Source: CAVTSA01 sp963737225
GTDB lineage: Bacteria; Chloroflexota; Dormibacteria; Dormibacterales; Dormibacteraceae
NCBI GenBank assembly: GCA_963737225.1
Contig: CAVTSA010000009.1
Coordinates: 62,001 to 126,000, forward strand
DNA length: 64,000 nucleotides
Direction: 5' to 3'
A program made the translations under genes and the position numbers. The notes under the pieces were generated by a model that was not told the origin of the DNA, ran no database searches, and saw only the letters and a program-made list of their open reading frames with translations. Shown here one piece after another: positions 17,884-27,768 of this stretch. Every line of letters begins with the position of its first letter. The first letter of the stretch is position 1.

Positions 17884-17916
17884 GCGCTCGAGCCAGACTC
17901 TGAGTCACACCGTACC

Positions 17917-17941
17917 GCCGGCCCGGAACGTCCGGGCCGGC
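17917..17941 (+). terminator. Intrinsic terminator after the small membrane peptide
   Basis: A perfect 11-bp stem GCCGGCCCGGA/TCCGGGCCGGC with a 3-base loop, 34 bases after the stop at 17883. It lies between convergent genes and is followed by a GTGCTTCGT stretch rather than a clean T-run. Confidence 0.7.
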
Positions 17942-17985
17942 GTGCTTCGTCTGGCGCCGTAGTGGACTGTCTGTCTACCCGCCCG

Positions 17986-18684
17986 TCACGAAGCAGCCAC
18001 ACCGGAGGCGGATGCCGGCTCCCGACGTGCCTCGCGCACGTCAGGGAGTTCGAGACAGCGATGGCAGAGCCTCCGGGCGGCATTCCGATCGCTGGTTGCG
18101 ATCACTGCCGAGACCCCCTCGGCCGCCAGCCACTGCAGCCGCTTCGTCAGATGCAGCTTGCCGTCTTCGTCCAGGGCGAGCGTCGGTTCGTCGATGATCA
18201 GCAGGTCCGGCGTGTGCGCCAGGGCCTCGACCAGCGTCAGGCGCCTTCGCATCCACGGCGTGTACTGGCGCACGCGAAGGTCTCGCGCACCGTCGATACC
18301 CGCCCAGCGGAACAGCTCGCTCAGACGGCCGTCCCGCACCGCACGCGGCACCCCGTGAAGCGCCGCAACGTAGGAAGCGTTCTGCCACCCCGTGAGAGAG
18401 GCATAGTGGACGGGGGCGTCGAGCGCGACTCCGATCCGCGCGCGTACGTCGGCGCGCCCGCGGTCGTCAACTCCGAACCACCGGACGCGGCCGCGGTCCG
18501 GCGGATCCAGCGCCGCCAACACCCGCAGCAGCGCCGTCTTCCCGCCGCGGTCGCCTCCCAGAAGACCGAGTACCTCCCCTGCACCCAACCGCAGCGAGAC
18601 ATCATGTATGCCGCGGCCGTCGCGGTTCCGCCGCGTCACGTCTTCCGCGATCAGGACGTCGCCAGGCACGGAGGCTGCTTGCAT
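17986..18684 (-). CDS. ABC transporter ATP-binding protein, degenerate signature
   Basis: A 232-residue ABC ATPase. Walker A reads GLLGGDRGGKTALLRVL (the GxxxxGKT spacing is kept), and Walker B is LLIIDEPTLALDED. The signature that is normally LSGGQ is replaced by TPWMRRRL, resembling the degenerate signatures of some export-type or gliding-type ATPases. No permease gene is adjacent, so its partner is elsewhere or it is not a transporter. It starts 7 bases after the DUF2267 gene and is probably cotranscribed with it. Confidence 0.75.
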   Translation of the reverse strand: MQAASVPGDVLIAEDVTRRNRDGRGIHDVSLRLGAGEVLGLLGGDRGGKTALLRVLAALDPPDRGRVRWFGVDDRGRADVRARIGVALDAPVHYASLTGWQNASYVAALHGVPRAVRDGRLSELFRWAGIDGARDLRVRQYTPWMRRRLTLVEALAHTPDLLIIDEPTLALDEDGKLHLTKRLQWLAAEGVSAVIATSDRNAARRLCHRCLELPDVREARREPASASGVAAS

Positions 18685-18691
18685 GAGACGG

Positions 18692-19138
18692 TCAGTCGCC
18701 GTGATCGCCGGCCGGGGGCTCGTCGGGATGATTTCGTCCTTTCACGGGCCCACCCAGGAGCGCTGCGTGGTTCGGGAGCTCTTCCACGATGGCGGCGAAA
18801 CGATCCGACGGAAGCAGGTCTCGGAGTGACAGCAGCACTGCCACCACGCGCACCTCGGCGCCACCCGCGTCTGTCCCCAGCCGCTCGGCGATGATGCGCA
18901 GGAACATCTCGGGGCTGTACCGGTTGCCGCCACCCTTGGTGGGTGCCGCCGTGCGCATGGCCCTGGCGGGGGCGCCCGAGAGCTGGTCCGCGACGTTGGA
19001 GGCCTCACCCCACGTCAGTGCCTTCCCCAACTCGCTCGCGACTGCCATCAGGGCCGCCTGGGCGGCGTGGGGGGAGAGCCCGGTCCGCCGGACGACTCCT
19101 TCCACGAGCGCGCTCTCGTCGATTGCGTTGCGGGCCAT
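18692..19138 (-). CDS. DUF2267-domain protein
   Basis: A 148-residue protein with two helical halves typical of DUF2267 (Pfam family of unknown function): LVEGVVRRTGLSPHAAQAA near the N terminus and YSPEMFLRIIAERLGTDAGG in the middle. It ends with an acidic/proline tail. DUF2267 genes are often found among stress and envelope genes in soil bacteria, but the function is not established. It precedes the ABC ATPase. Its leader contains the AT-rich promoter region at about 19300-19345. Confidence 0.7.
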   Translation of the reverse strand: MARNAIDESALVEGVVRRTGLSPHAAQAALMAVASELGKALTWGEASNVADQLSGAPARAMRTAAPTKGGGNRYSPEMFLRIIAERLGTDAGGAEVRVVAVLLSLRDLLPSDRFAAIVEELPNHAALLGGPVKGRNHPDEPPAGDHGD

Positions 19139-19485
19139 CCCTGTCCTCCTGTGACCTCAACGGCCCTGCCGGCGCCTGCTCTTGTCATCCGCGGCCGGTG
19201 GAGTCGGACGACCTGTTGTCGCTCTGGGCTCCTAGCGGTCACCCGCCTCGGGCATTCCCTTTCGTCCTGGCATCCTGCCTCCTCCTTTGAGCCAGCTGCC
19301 CACATACCAAGTAATTATATCATCACTATCATATTCGATAGGAGTGCCGCCCTCTACACAAGCCTCGACCCGGGCGGAGCTGACTGGTTCACGCTCGATG
19401 GCGCGCTCCAGCGGCGGCGGCGGACGGTCAGGAGTGGCGCTGCGCGAACATCGCGCCTGGCCCCGGCGGCGGGAGGGTCCGGAAC
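19139..19485. other. Intergenic gap with AT-rich promoter-like segment
   Basis: No convincing gene. At 19300-19345 there is a striking AT-rich stretch in this GC-rich genome. On the minus strand it contains TATAAT (19314-19319) preceded by GATAGTGATGA. Similar ATAGTGAT-type sequences occur at 14875 and 16830. It probably holds the DUF2267/ABC promoter with a 170-base leader. Confidence 0.5.
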
Positions 19486-19836
19486 CTATGCCCGCGAAGG
19501 CCCGCGAAGCTCCTCGCGCCGCTGCCGCCAGTAGGCCAGGTGGAGCTGGATGCGTTCGAGCTCGAGCTCCGTCGCCCGCCGGTCGCGTCCCATCTCCTGC
19601 TCTGTGTGCACGTGCTCGGCGTCTTCCACGTGCTGGTCGATCTGGGCCAGGAGCTCGAGCTTGAACTCCACCAGCTCGCGGTAGACGGCGACCCAGTGCT
19701 CAGCGTCCTCCAGATAGGGGGTCTCGACATCCTCCCCCGCCTGCAGGTGGGCGCTCGGCCCTTCTCCCCCGCCCAGCACCCCGGCTTGCTGCTGCGCCAA
19801 GCTCTGGCTGCGTTGGAGCAGTTCTTGGCTCTCCAT
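19486..19836 (-). CDS. Hypothetical helical (coiled-coil) protein
   Basis: A 116-residue, highly charged, almost entirely helical protein. Long heptad-like runs include ELVEFKLELLAQIDQHVEDA and LELERIQLHLAYWRQRREEL. It has no Cys, no signal peptide and no membrane segment. I do not recognise the family. It lies 96 bases downstream of hspR on the same strand and could belong to its transcript. Coding is supported by composition and an ATG at 19836. Confidence 0.5.
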   Translation of the reverse strand: MESQELLQRSQSLAQQQAGVLGGGEGPSAHLQAGEDVETPYLEDAEHWVAVYRELVEFKLELLAQIDQHVEDAEHVHTEQEMGRDRRATELELERIQLHLAYWRQRREELRGPSRA

Positions 19837-19931
19837 CTCGATCCGTCCAGTGTAGGTTCAGCCAGGCGCTCCGGCGTGCGCAGAGAGCGGCCCGCTCCAC
19901 GCGGCCCCGGTGCGCGCTCGCCGGGCGCGAT

Positions 19932-20339
19932 TCAGACGTCGAGCTGGTCGACGTCGACGTCCGCCAGGGCCTCGGGGGCCTCGAGCCCGGCCAGACGAAG
20001 CTTCTTCAGCATCGGCAGGATGTAGCGTGCCCCCGCCAGGTTGACGCCGTGCTGCCTGGTGAGCGTCTGGATCGCACGGAGCTTGAGCAGATCCCGCTGC
20101 GTGTAGCGGCGCCGGTTGGTCGCGGTGCGACGCGGCTTGATCAGGCCCAGGTGCTCATACATCATGAGTGTGCGGGAGTGCGTATCCAGCAGCTCGGCAG
20201 CCACGCTCAGCGTGTAGAGGGGCGTGTCGAGCCCGATCGCCACCGGGTCGGCGGGACGGCCCTTCACCGCCGGCGCCGGATGGTCACCGTCACTACCTGA
20301 CGGGTGACCGTTCTTGGCCGCGGTCACGACCGGCTCCAA
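19932..20339 (-). CDS. hspR: MerR-family HspR-like heat-shock regulator
   Basis: A 135-residue MerR-type regulator. After about 38 disordered residues comes the winged helix: PLYTLSVAAELLDTHSRTLM, then YEHLGLIKPRRT, RRYTQRDLLKLRAIQ and HGVNLAGARYIL. The last segment is characteristic of HspR, which represses chaperone and Clp genes in actinobacteria through HAIR sites. It is not next to dnaK here. A 6-7-6 inverted repeat 70 bases upstream may be its own operator. A different MerR subfamily cannot be excluded. Confidence 0.75.
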   Translation of the reverse strand: MEPVVTAAKNGHPSGSDGDHPAPAVKGRPADPVAIGLDTPLYTLSVAAELLDTHSRTLMMYEHLGLIKPRRTATNRRRYTQRDLLKLRAIQTLTRQHGVNLAGARYILPMLKKLRLAGLEAPEALADVDVDQLDV

Positions 20340-20406
20340 ACGGCGACACCGAGGTCCGAAGACAGCAGGTCGGTTCTATGGAGTGCCATCCGATTGCTGG
20401 CTATGC

Positions 20407-20425
20407 TACCAGCGTTGCACTGGTA
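20407..20425. promoter_or_regulatory. Inverted repeat upstream of hspR
   Basis: TACCAG-CGTTGCA-CTGGTA is a perfect 6+6 inverted repeat with a 7-base spacer. The known HAIR operator of HspR also has a 7-base spacer but different half-sites. Position suits autoregulation. Confidence 0.45.
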
Positions 20426-20481
20426 CATAACAGCGAAGACGGTGGCCGTATCTCATCCGGGCCGCCCGGGGGAAAACGAAG

Positions 20482-20511
20482 AAGGGCGCGGCCCCCTCGA
20501 GCCGCGCCCTT
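20482..20511 (-). terminator. Intrinsic terminator of rpsA
   Basis: An 11-bp stem AAGGGCGCGGC (20482-20492) with GCCGCGCCCTT (20501-20511) and an 8-base loop, 20 bases after the rpsA stop. On the minus strand it is followed by the T-rich CTTCGTTTTCC. Confidence 0.85.
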
Positions 20512-20531
20512 TCTGCCCCCGGATCGCCGGC

Positions 20532-21686
20532 CTAGCCGAAGTCCCAGCGATCTCCCATCTCGTTGCGAGAGCGGCGGTAGCCCGGCCCCGACGTCAGCTG
20601 CTTCAAGCTCAGGGACACCCGCCTGCGCGCCGTGTCGACGCCGATCACCTTGACCTGCACCTGGTCGCCGACCTTGAGCAGGTCCTCCGTCTTCTCGACG
20701 TGATCCCAGCTGAGCTCGGAGATGTGCAGCAAGCCCTCGATACCCGGTCGCACCTGCAGGAACGCGCCGTACTTCTTGGTCTTCGTCACCACCGCGTCGA
20801 TCACCGAGCCGACCGGCACCGTCGACACCAGCACGTCCCACGGATCCTGCTGCAGCTGGCGCAGTGACAGTGAGATGCGATTGTTCTCATGGTCGAGCTT
20901 GATCACCTTGACCTCGATCTCCTGACCCAGGGTCAGCACATCGGTGACTTTGCTCACCCGGTCCCAGCTCAACTCCGAGATGTGAATCAGGCCATCCGCA
21001 CCGCCGATGTCGACGAAGGCGCCGTAGCTGGTCAGCCCCGACACCGCCCCGGTCACCACGTCTCCGACCTGCAGATGCTGGAAGAGATCTTCCCGCCGCT
21101 TGGCGCGATCCTCGTCCTCGGCCGCCTTCTGGCTGACGATCAAACGGTTCCGCTTGCGGTTGACTTCCAGGATCTTGACCGGGATCCGCTCGCCGACCAG
21201 TGCCTCCAGGTTGCTGGCGAAAAGCCGGCCCACCTGCGACGAGGGGAGAAAGCCCCGCAATCCCAGGACGTTGACGATCAGGCCGCCCTTGTTCTGCTCG
21301 CGGACCTCCGCGTTGAGCGTCTCGCCCGCCTCCTGCTTTTCAGCCGCCTCGAGCCAGGTGGTCTCGGCGCGGGCGCGACGGAGACTGAGGACGACGTTGC
21401 CCTCGTCGTTCTCGGGCTGGAGGACGAAGACCTTCAGATGATCGCCGGGTGACAGCTCGGTGTCCGGGTCCCCCCGGAATCCGAGCTCCTTGCCGGAGAT
21501 GGTTCCCTCGGCCTTTGCTCCAATGTCGACGAGAACCTCGTCGGCGTCGACCCGCACCACGACACCATCGACGATGTCGCCGTGCTTGGGCGTGCCGAAC
21601 GCATCCTCGTCGGCGCGGAGAAAGTCCTCCATGGTCATTTCCGAAGTGTCGCGCTCCTCGGTCATGACCGCTGCGTCGTCGGACAA
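20532..21686 (-). CDS. rpsA: Ribosomal protein S1
   Basis: A 384-residue S1 protein with four S1 RNA-binding repeats (about 38-105, 122-190, 207-275, 292-360). The last three show GxLTSYGAFVDIGGADGLIH-type cores and HISELSWD. Four repeats is the usual Gram-positive length, against six in enterobacteria. It binds mRNA during initiation on the 30S subunit. An acidic N-terminal tail precedes the first repeat. It lies between hspR and ftsH with its own terminator. Confidence 0.93.
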   Translation of the reverse strand: MSDDAAVMTEERDTSEMTMEDFLRADEDAFGTPKHGDIVDGVVVRVDADEVLVDIGAKAEGTISGKELGFRGDPDTELSPGDHLKVFVLQPENDEGNVVLSLRRARAETTWLEAAEKQEAGETLNAEVREQNKGGLIVNVLGLRGFLPSSQVGRLFASNLEALVGERIPVKILEVNRKRNRLIVSQKAAEDEDRAKRREDLFQHLQVGDVVTGAVSGLTSYGAFVDIGGADGLIHISELSWDRVSKVTDVLTLGQEIEVKVIKLDHENNRISLSLRQLQQDPWDVLVSTVPVGSVIDAVVTKTKKYGAFLQVRPGIEGLLHISELSWDHVEKTEDLLKVGDQVQVKVIGVDTARRRVSLSLKQLTSGPGYRRSRNEMGDRWDFG

Positions 21687-21895
21687 AGTAGGTGAGCCCC
21701 CTTAAGGAATATTTGCGCCACGGACGGCCGGATTCAGCGCATACCGCGACGAGTTAGAAGCATACCAGCACGTTCCGGGGAGCCCCCCGAGTTCACTTCG
21801 AACGTGGTGGCTGTTGCCCGGCCACGGCCCACCGCGCCTGCCACCGGAGCGACCCGTTGCCGGCAAGCGGTCCACGATGCTGGCGCCGGGCGTAC

Positions 21896-23737
<1,842 letters not shown>

Positions 23738-23771
23738 AGGTAGAGGCTCCTGAGCGTGATGAGGCTTGATA

Positions 23772-25059
23772 CTACCATCCCGTTTTTTTGTTCCCCGGCC
23801 TCTCGATCAAGGGACTTTCGACGAGGCTGACGTGCCATCCCGGGTGCCCGGTGGGCATCGTGAGCCCTTCTGCGCGTACCACCCCGGGGACCCACAGCAG
23901 CCGGCCATCCGTGCCCGGTGCGGCCGCCTCGAAAAGCAGCGGAAGGGCGTCGCGGTGGCGCCGGGGAACGCCCGCGTCGACCAGCAGATCCTGCAGCTTC
24001 CGGGACCCCCTCGCGCCGGCCGGCCGCAGCCGCAGTCCGGGGTTCCGGCGCCGCACCCGTACCCGCGGTGGAGTGCCTCCTCCCGGCAGGTGGACCGCCT
24101 CCTCGATCGGAGCCACGCAGCCCTCGCACCAGCGCACCCGCGGCGCCGGGAGCGCCGTGGAGGACTGCGGGGATGGGCGTGACCCGCTCCAGGACGAGAT
24201 GGTCACGTTCGCGCCACAACCTCCCCGCCGGGAGGTCGAGGCCGTCACCGGTGGCACCCCGCAGCACCAGCCGGTCGACCGCCTCCAGGTGCCGGCGGTT
24301 GAGGGCCGGGAGGCCGCCATGGAGCTGGCGGTAGACCTCGTGGCGGACCGCGGGTACCGCGGCCACGAGGTCTTCCAGCCGGGGCCCGCACTCCCCGGCC
24401 TCCTGCTCCAGCCGCTCGGTCCAGGCCACCGCCCGCACCGCCACGCGCCATACCCGGTGGTCCACTTCGGGCAGGTGGGAGCGGAGCTCCGGCAGCAGGT
24501 GGAGGCGCACGCGCACGCGCGCGTAGTGCTCGGCGTCCTGGTTCGACGGGTCCCGCAGAGGTGTCACACCCGCGGCACGGAGGTACGCCTCCACATCCCG
24601 GTGCCAAACCCCCCACAGCGGCCGCAGGGTGCGGCCGTTGCGCGGAGGCATTCCGCGCAGGCCGGGCAGGGCGGCACCGCGGAGCAGGTGGAGGACGACG
24701 CCTTCCACCACGTCGTCGGCCGTGTGGCCGACCGCGACGGCGGCCGCTCCGGTCCGGTCCGCCGCCCGCTCCAGAAACGCCAGGCGCAGGGCGCGCGCGG
24801 CCGCCTGTCGCGACCCGGCTGCCATCGGCGCCTCCCGCCGCTCGGCCATGCACGGGATCCCGAGGGCCATGCAGAACGCCATCACCTGGTCGGCTTCGGC
24901 GGCCGACTCCGGACGCAGGGCGTGGTCGTAGTGGGCGGCGATCACCTTCGCCCCGATCCCCTGCAGCCAGAGCAGCAAAGCTGTCGAATCGGGTCCCCCC
25001 GAAAGGGCCACCAGGACGGGACCCGCCGATGGCTCGAGCCGGGCGCCGGGAAGCGGCAC
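23772..25059 (-). CDS. tilS: tRNA(Ile)-lysidine synthase, one-base frameshift
   Basis: TilS puts lysidine on C34 of tRNA-Ile(CAU). The ATP-PPi loop VLVALSGGPDSTALLLWL is near the N terminus, and the NTPase domain continues in one frame to about LERVTPIPAVL. The C-terminal domain continues in a second frame (RVRWCEGCVAPIEEA, then ARGSRKLQDLLVDAGVPRRH and GRLLWVPGVVRAEGL), ending at 23772. One extra base somewhere at 24140-24185 explains this; the corrected length is about 429 residues, normal for the family. GTG 25059 was chosen because earlier starts fall inside the tRNA gene. A consensus error is more likely than loss, as tilS is normally essential. Confidence 0.85.
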
Positions 25060-25086
25060 ACGCGCCAGCGCCGCGAGGGGGATCCT

Positions 25087-25163
25087 TGGTGGCGCGAGGT
25101 GGGCTCGAACCACCGACCTACGGGTTATGAGTCCGTCGCTCTAACCGCCTGAGCTACCGCGCC
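25087..25163 (-). tRNA. tRNA-Met (anticodon CAT), possibly tRNA-Ile2
   Basis: A 77-base tRNA with encoded CCA. The acceptor stem GGCGCGG pairs with TCGCGCC (one G-T), the D arm contains TAGCTCAGGCGGTTAGAGC, the anticodon loop is CTCATAA, and the T arm carries GGTTCGAGCCC. The acceptor sequence resembles elongator tRNA-Met. Its position directly upstream of tilS raises the possibility that it is the lysidine-modified tRNA-Ile(CAU). The lowest anticodon-stem pair is A-C, a mismatch that may reflect an error. Confidence 0.88.
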
Positions 25164-25176
25164 GCGAGCGCACATT

Positions 25177-25602
25177 TTACCTGCGGCGCCGGCTGGTCAA
25201 AGAGTCGATGACGAGCGCCAGGCCGATCCCGAACATCCACACGTCCTTGGCGATGGCGACGCCTTGCGAGGAGGGGGCGACGCTGCCCTCCTTGTGCAGC
25301 GCGGGGGTGCGGAGGTACATACCGAGCAGCGAGCCCGAGAAGAACATCAGCGCGGCACCCGCGATGCCCGAAGGGACGAACGGCGCGAGCAGGCTCGCGC
25401 CGAGCGCGATCTCGCCTTTGGAGAGCAGGTCGGCGAACCGCGCCGGCTCGACGTCGGCGAGGTAGGGGTAGGCACCCTTGGCCATGCCGTGCAGGCCTTC
25501 GGCGTGGGCCTGCTCGATCCCTCGCTTGCCGAGCCCCGAGTTCAGGATGAAAGCGCCCGTGGCCAGACGAAGCGGGATGTGCGACAACCTCATAGGAGAC
25601 AT
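25177..25602 (-). CDS. DoxX-like membrane protein
   Basis: A 141-residue protein with about four hydrophobic segments in the DoxX/DoxD style: an N-terminal PLRLATGAFILNSGLGK, a second around KGEIALGASLLAPFVPSGIA, a third ALMFFSGSLLGMYLR, and a C-terminal segment around DVWMFGIGLALVIDSL, ending SRRRR. DoxX-like proteins are linked to quinone or thiol redox at the membrane, but this member's role is not known. ATG 25602 was preferred; the frame extends further upstream through the palindromic repeats, which are unlikely to be coding. Confidence 0.65.
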   Translation of the reverse strand: MSPMRLSHIPLRLATGAFILNSGLGKRGIEQAHAEGLHGMAKGAYPYLADVEPARFADLLSKGEIALGASLLAPFVPSGIAGAALMFFSGSLLGMYLRTPALHKEGSVAPSSQGVAIAKDVWMFGIGLALVIDSLTSRRRR

Positions 25603-25629
25603 GGTGGCAGACCCGCCGCCGAAGGGCCC

Positions 25630-25726
25630 GGAGGTGCACCAGCGGGGGTCGTTATGTCGCCGGCGTGGGGCCCGAAGGTGCACCAGCGGGCGGTTAACGC
25701 GACGATAGGGCCCGGAGGAGCACCGG
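25630..25726. repeat. Triple palindrome locus C (GGTGCACC core)
   Basis: Three units, each preceded by GGCCCG: GGTGCACC at 25633-25640 and 25677-25684, and a diverged GGAGCACC at 25717-25724. Spacings are 44 and 40 bp. The first two are followed by AGCGGG. Same core as loci A and J. Confidence 0.7.
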
Positions 25727-25736
25727 AATTCGAGGA

Positions 25737-25766
25737 AAAGGGGCGCCCTGCCATGGGCGCCCCTTT
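25737..25766 (-). terminator. Intrinsic terminator of tRNA-fMet
   Basis: A perfect 12-bp stem AAAGGGGCGCCC (25737-25748) with GGGCGCCCCTTT (25755-25766) and a 6-base loop. It sits 14 bases beyond the tRNA 3' end and is followed on the minus strand by TTCC. Confidence 0.9.
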
Positions 25767-25779
25767 GGTTGGGGTCAGA

Positions 25780-25855
25780 TGGTTGCGAGGCTAGGACTCG
25801 AACCTAGAACCTTCGGGTTATGAGCCCGACGAGCTGCCAATTGCTCTACCTCGCG
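25780..25855 (-). tRNA. Initiator tRNA-fMet (anticodon CAT)
   Basis: A 76-base tRNA with encoded CCA. The initiator hallmarks are present: the first acceptor position C1 faces A72 (CGCGAGG against CCTCGCA), and the anticodon stem ends in three G-C pairs (TCGGG, loop CTCATAA, CCCGA). The T arm contains GGTTCGAGTCC. It is followed by a strong terminator. Confidence 0.95.
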
Positions 25856-25899
25856 TGCGCCACTATACCCGCATCGCCAGGAGAGGAGAAGCCGGCTGC

Positions 25900-26355
25900 T
25901 CAGCCCGCCGGATTCCCGGTGAGCCAATCCCAGAATCGCTGGACGGGGTTCGGCACCTTTCTCGGCGGGGGCGCCGGCACCGCCTTGGGAGAGGGTGGGG
26001 CGGCGACGATGTAAACCCGCTCCCCGGGGCGCGTGTACCCGTCCATGCGCGCCTCTTGCTCGTTCCAACCGCCGGAGCTCACGTTCTGGACGTCCTGCCA
26101 CTCGCTGTGGTTCTGGGCCGCCAGCTGCGCGTTCTGCTCGCGGAGCTGCGCCGCCGCCGCGTTCATCTGTCCATGGAGCCCGATCTCCTGGACCAGAGCC
26201 CAGCTCATCCAGACCGTGGCCACGGCGACCACCAGCAGGACGACGTTCTCTCGTGAGACCTGGACCGGGATGCGCAGGCGCCAGCTTTTAGGCAGCCAGT
26301 TCCTGGACGGCAGAGCGAGCGGCGTAAAACGCCGCCGTCGACGTGCCTCGCGCAT
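25900..26355 (-). CDS. FtsB/DivIC-like single-pass coiled-coil protein
   Basis: A 151-residue protein with a basic cytoplasmic N terminus (REARRRRRF), one transmembrane helix (VVLLVVAVATVWMSWALV) and then a coiled coil (QMNAAAAQLREQNAQLAAQN). A proline-rich outer tail ends NPVQRFWDWLTGNPAG. The topology and the coiled coil just after the membrane match septum-formation initiators (FtsB/DivIC/FtsL group). The start was set at ATG 26355; the upstream frame is low-complexity. It lies between the initiator tRNA and an SH3-type gene. Confidence 0.65.
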   Translation of the reverse strand: MREARRRRRFTPLALPSRNWLPKSWRLRIPVQVSRENVVLLVVAVATVWMSWALVQEIGLHGQMNAAAAQLREQNAQLAAQNHSEWQDVQNVSSGGWNEQEARMDGYTRPGERVYIVAAPPSPKAVPAPPPRKVPNPVQRFWDWLTGNPAG

Positions 26356-26482
26356 GGGTTTGGTTGCTCCGACGTGGGCTGAGGTGGTATGGGGACGTGC
26401 GCTGGCGGTACTGTAGCATCCCCCGCTCCCGCATCGCGACCCTAAGCTGGACAACGAACAGACGTTTGGAGGCGTTGATCCC

Positions 26483-26836
26483 ATGCCGACCGCCACCGTG
26501 CGTGCACTTCACCAACCGTCCGCTCGCGCTCCGATCGTCGTCGAGCCGGGCGAGCGCGTCCGCCTGGGCGAGCGCGACACCACCTGGCCGGCCTTCCGCA
26601 TGGTCACCAAAGGGGACGGCAGCGACGGCTGGGTGCCCGAAGCCTGCTTCGGGCCGGTGCCTGGTGGCGAGCCCGACGAAGCGGTCACGCTCCGGCGCTA
26701 CGACACTCACGAGATCGCGCCGCAGCCGGGTGAGAAGGTCACCGTGGTGACCGTCGATGAACCGAGCGGCTGGGCCTGGTGCCGGGACGCCCGCGGCGCC
26801 GAGGGCTGGCTGCCCCTCTCCGTCCTGGACACGTGA
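26483..26836 (+). CDS. SH3-like domain protein
   Basis: A 117-residue protein made of two short SH3-like barrels. Each shows a PGERVRLGERD- or PGEKVTVVTVDE-type strand followed by a GWVPEACFG- or GWLPLSVLD-type end. Similar small variant-SH3 proteins are common and of unknown function; some bind metals or peptides. ATG 26483 has TTGGAGG upstream. It is divergent from the FtsB-like gene and ends at a long inverted repeat. Confidence 0.65.
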   Translation: MPTATVRALHQPSARAPIVVEPGERVRLGERDTTWPAFRMVTKGDGSDGWVPEACFGPVPGGEPDEAVTLRRYDTHEIAPQPGEKVTVVTVDEPSGWAWCRDARGAEGWLPLSVLDT

Positions 26837-26839
26837 ACC

Positions 26840-26898
26840 GCCGATTGCCGGGAAAGGGCCACCAAAAACCGTCCTCAGACGCCCGTTTCCCGGCGATC
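26840..26898. repeat. Inverted repeat locus D, probable bidirectional terminator
   Basis: GATTGCCGGGAAAGGGC (26843-26859) pairs with GCCCGTTTCCCGGCGATC (26881-26898) with few mismatches. It lies between the convergent SH3 and mazG genes. The cores are about 38 bp apart and end in ACGGGC-like flanks, so it may also be an inverted member of the paired-palindrome family. Confidence 0.6.
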
Positions 26899-26967
26899 GC
26901 CAGCGGGCTGTAGCAGATGGAGGGTCGTCTTCCCTCAGGGGGCGGTTTCGGGGGGCTCCCGCGAGGC

Positions 26968-27768
26968 CTATTCGGCGGCGGTCCAGGCCTCTTCGACCGC
27001 GTCCGCAGGGAGGTCGCGGTAGTCCTTGCCCCGGTCCTTGAGCGCCGCGTCCATCCGCGCGAACCGCTCCCGGTACCGCTGCCCGGCGCCTCGCAGAGCG
27101 TCCTCGGGGTTGACCTTGAGCGCCCGCGCCAGGGTCACCACCGCCATCAGCAGCTCACCCACCTCCGCCTCCACCGCGGGATCGCCGCCGGACCGGGCAT
27201 CCCGCAGCGCCTCGGCCCGGGCCTCCACCGCCTCCACCGGTGCCGCGGTTGGAGCCTCGAAGCCCACGCGGGCTGCGCGCTTCTGCATGTTGTAGGTCCA
27301 GGCCAGGGCGGGCAGCGTGGCCGGTACCCGGTCCAGGACCAGCTGGCCGGCTTTGCCGTTCGCCGCCGCGTCGGCCGCCTTCCGGGCCTCCCAGTTGCGC
27401 AGCACCTCCTCCGCGCTCGACACCTGGACGTCCCCGAACACGTGCGGGTGGCGCGAGACCATCTTCGCCGCCTCCCCCTCCGAGACGTCGGCCGCGGTGA
27501 ACCGCCCTTCCTCCTCGGCGATCGCGGCGTGCATCGCCACCTGCAGGAGCACGTCACCCAGCTCCTCGCGGAGGTGGTCGTCGTCGTCCCCGTGATCGAT
27601 CGCTTCCAGAGTCTCGTAGGTCTCCTCCAGCAGGTAGGGCCGGAGCGAGAGGTGCGTCTGCTCGCGGTCCCAGGGACAGCCGTCCGGGGCGCGCAGGCGG
27701 CGGGCGATCTCGAACACCGCGGTGATGCCGTCGGGGTAAGGTGGCTGGGCGTCGGGGTGGTCAGGCAC
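26968..27768 (-). CDS. mazG: Nucleoside triphosphate pyrophosphohydrolase
   Basis: A 266-residue MazG with two domains. The N-terminal one has CPWDREQTHLSLRPYLLEET, the acidic metal site EELGDVLLQVAMH and EEEGRF. The C-terminal one has the degenerate EVGELLMAVVTLARAL and ALRGAGQRYRERFA. It hydrolyses non-canonical or excess NTPs to monophosphates. ATG 27768 overlaps the 3' end of mfd by 8 bases, implying cotranscription. Confidence 0.92.
   Translation of the reverse strand: MPDHPDAQPPYPDGITAVFEIARRLRAPDGCPWDREQTHLSLRPYLLEETYETLEAIDHGDDDDHLREELGDVLLQVAMHAAIAEEEGRFTAADVSEGEAAKMVSRHPHVFGDVQVSSAEEVLRNWEARKAADAAANGKAGQLVLDRVPATLPALAWTYNMQKRAARVGFEAPTAAPVEAVEARAEALRDARSGGDPAVEAEVGELLMAVVTLARALKVNPEDALRGAGQRYRERFARMDAALKDRGKDYRDLPADAVEEAWTAAE

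Noticed and set aside
25630..25726. CRISPR array from three regularly spaced repeats
   Set aside because: Repeats are short, palindromic and diverged, there are only three, and no cas genes are present; identical architecture occurs as pairs elsewhere.
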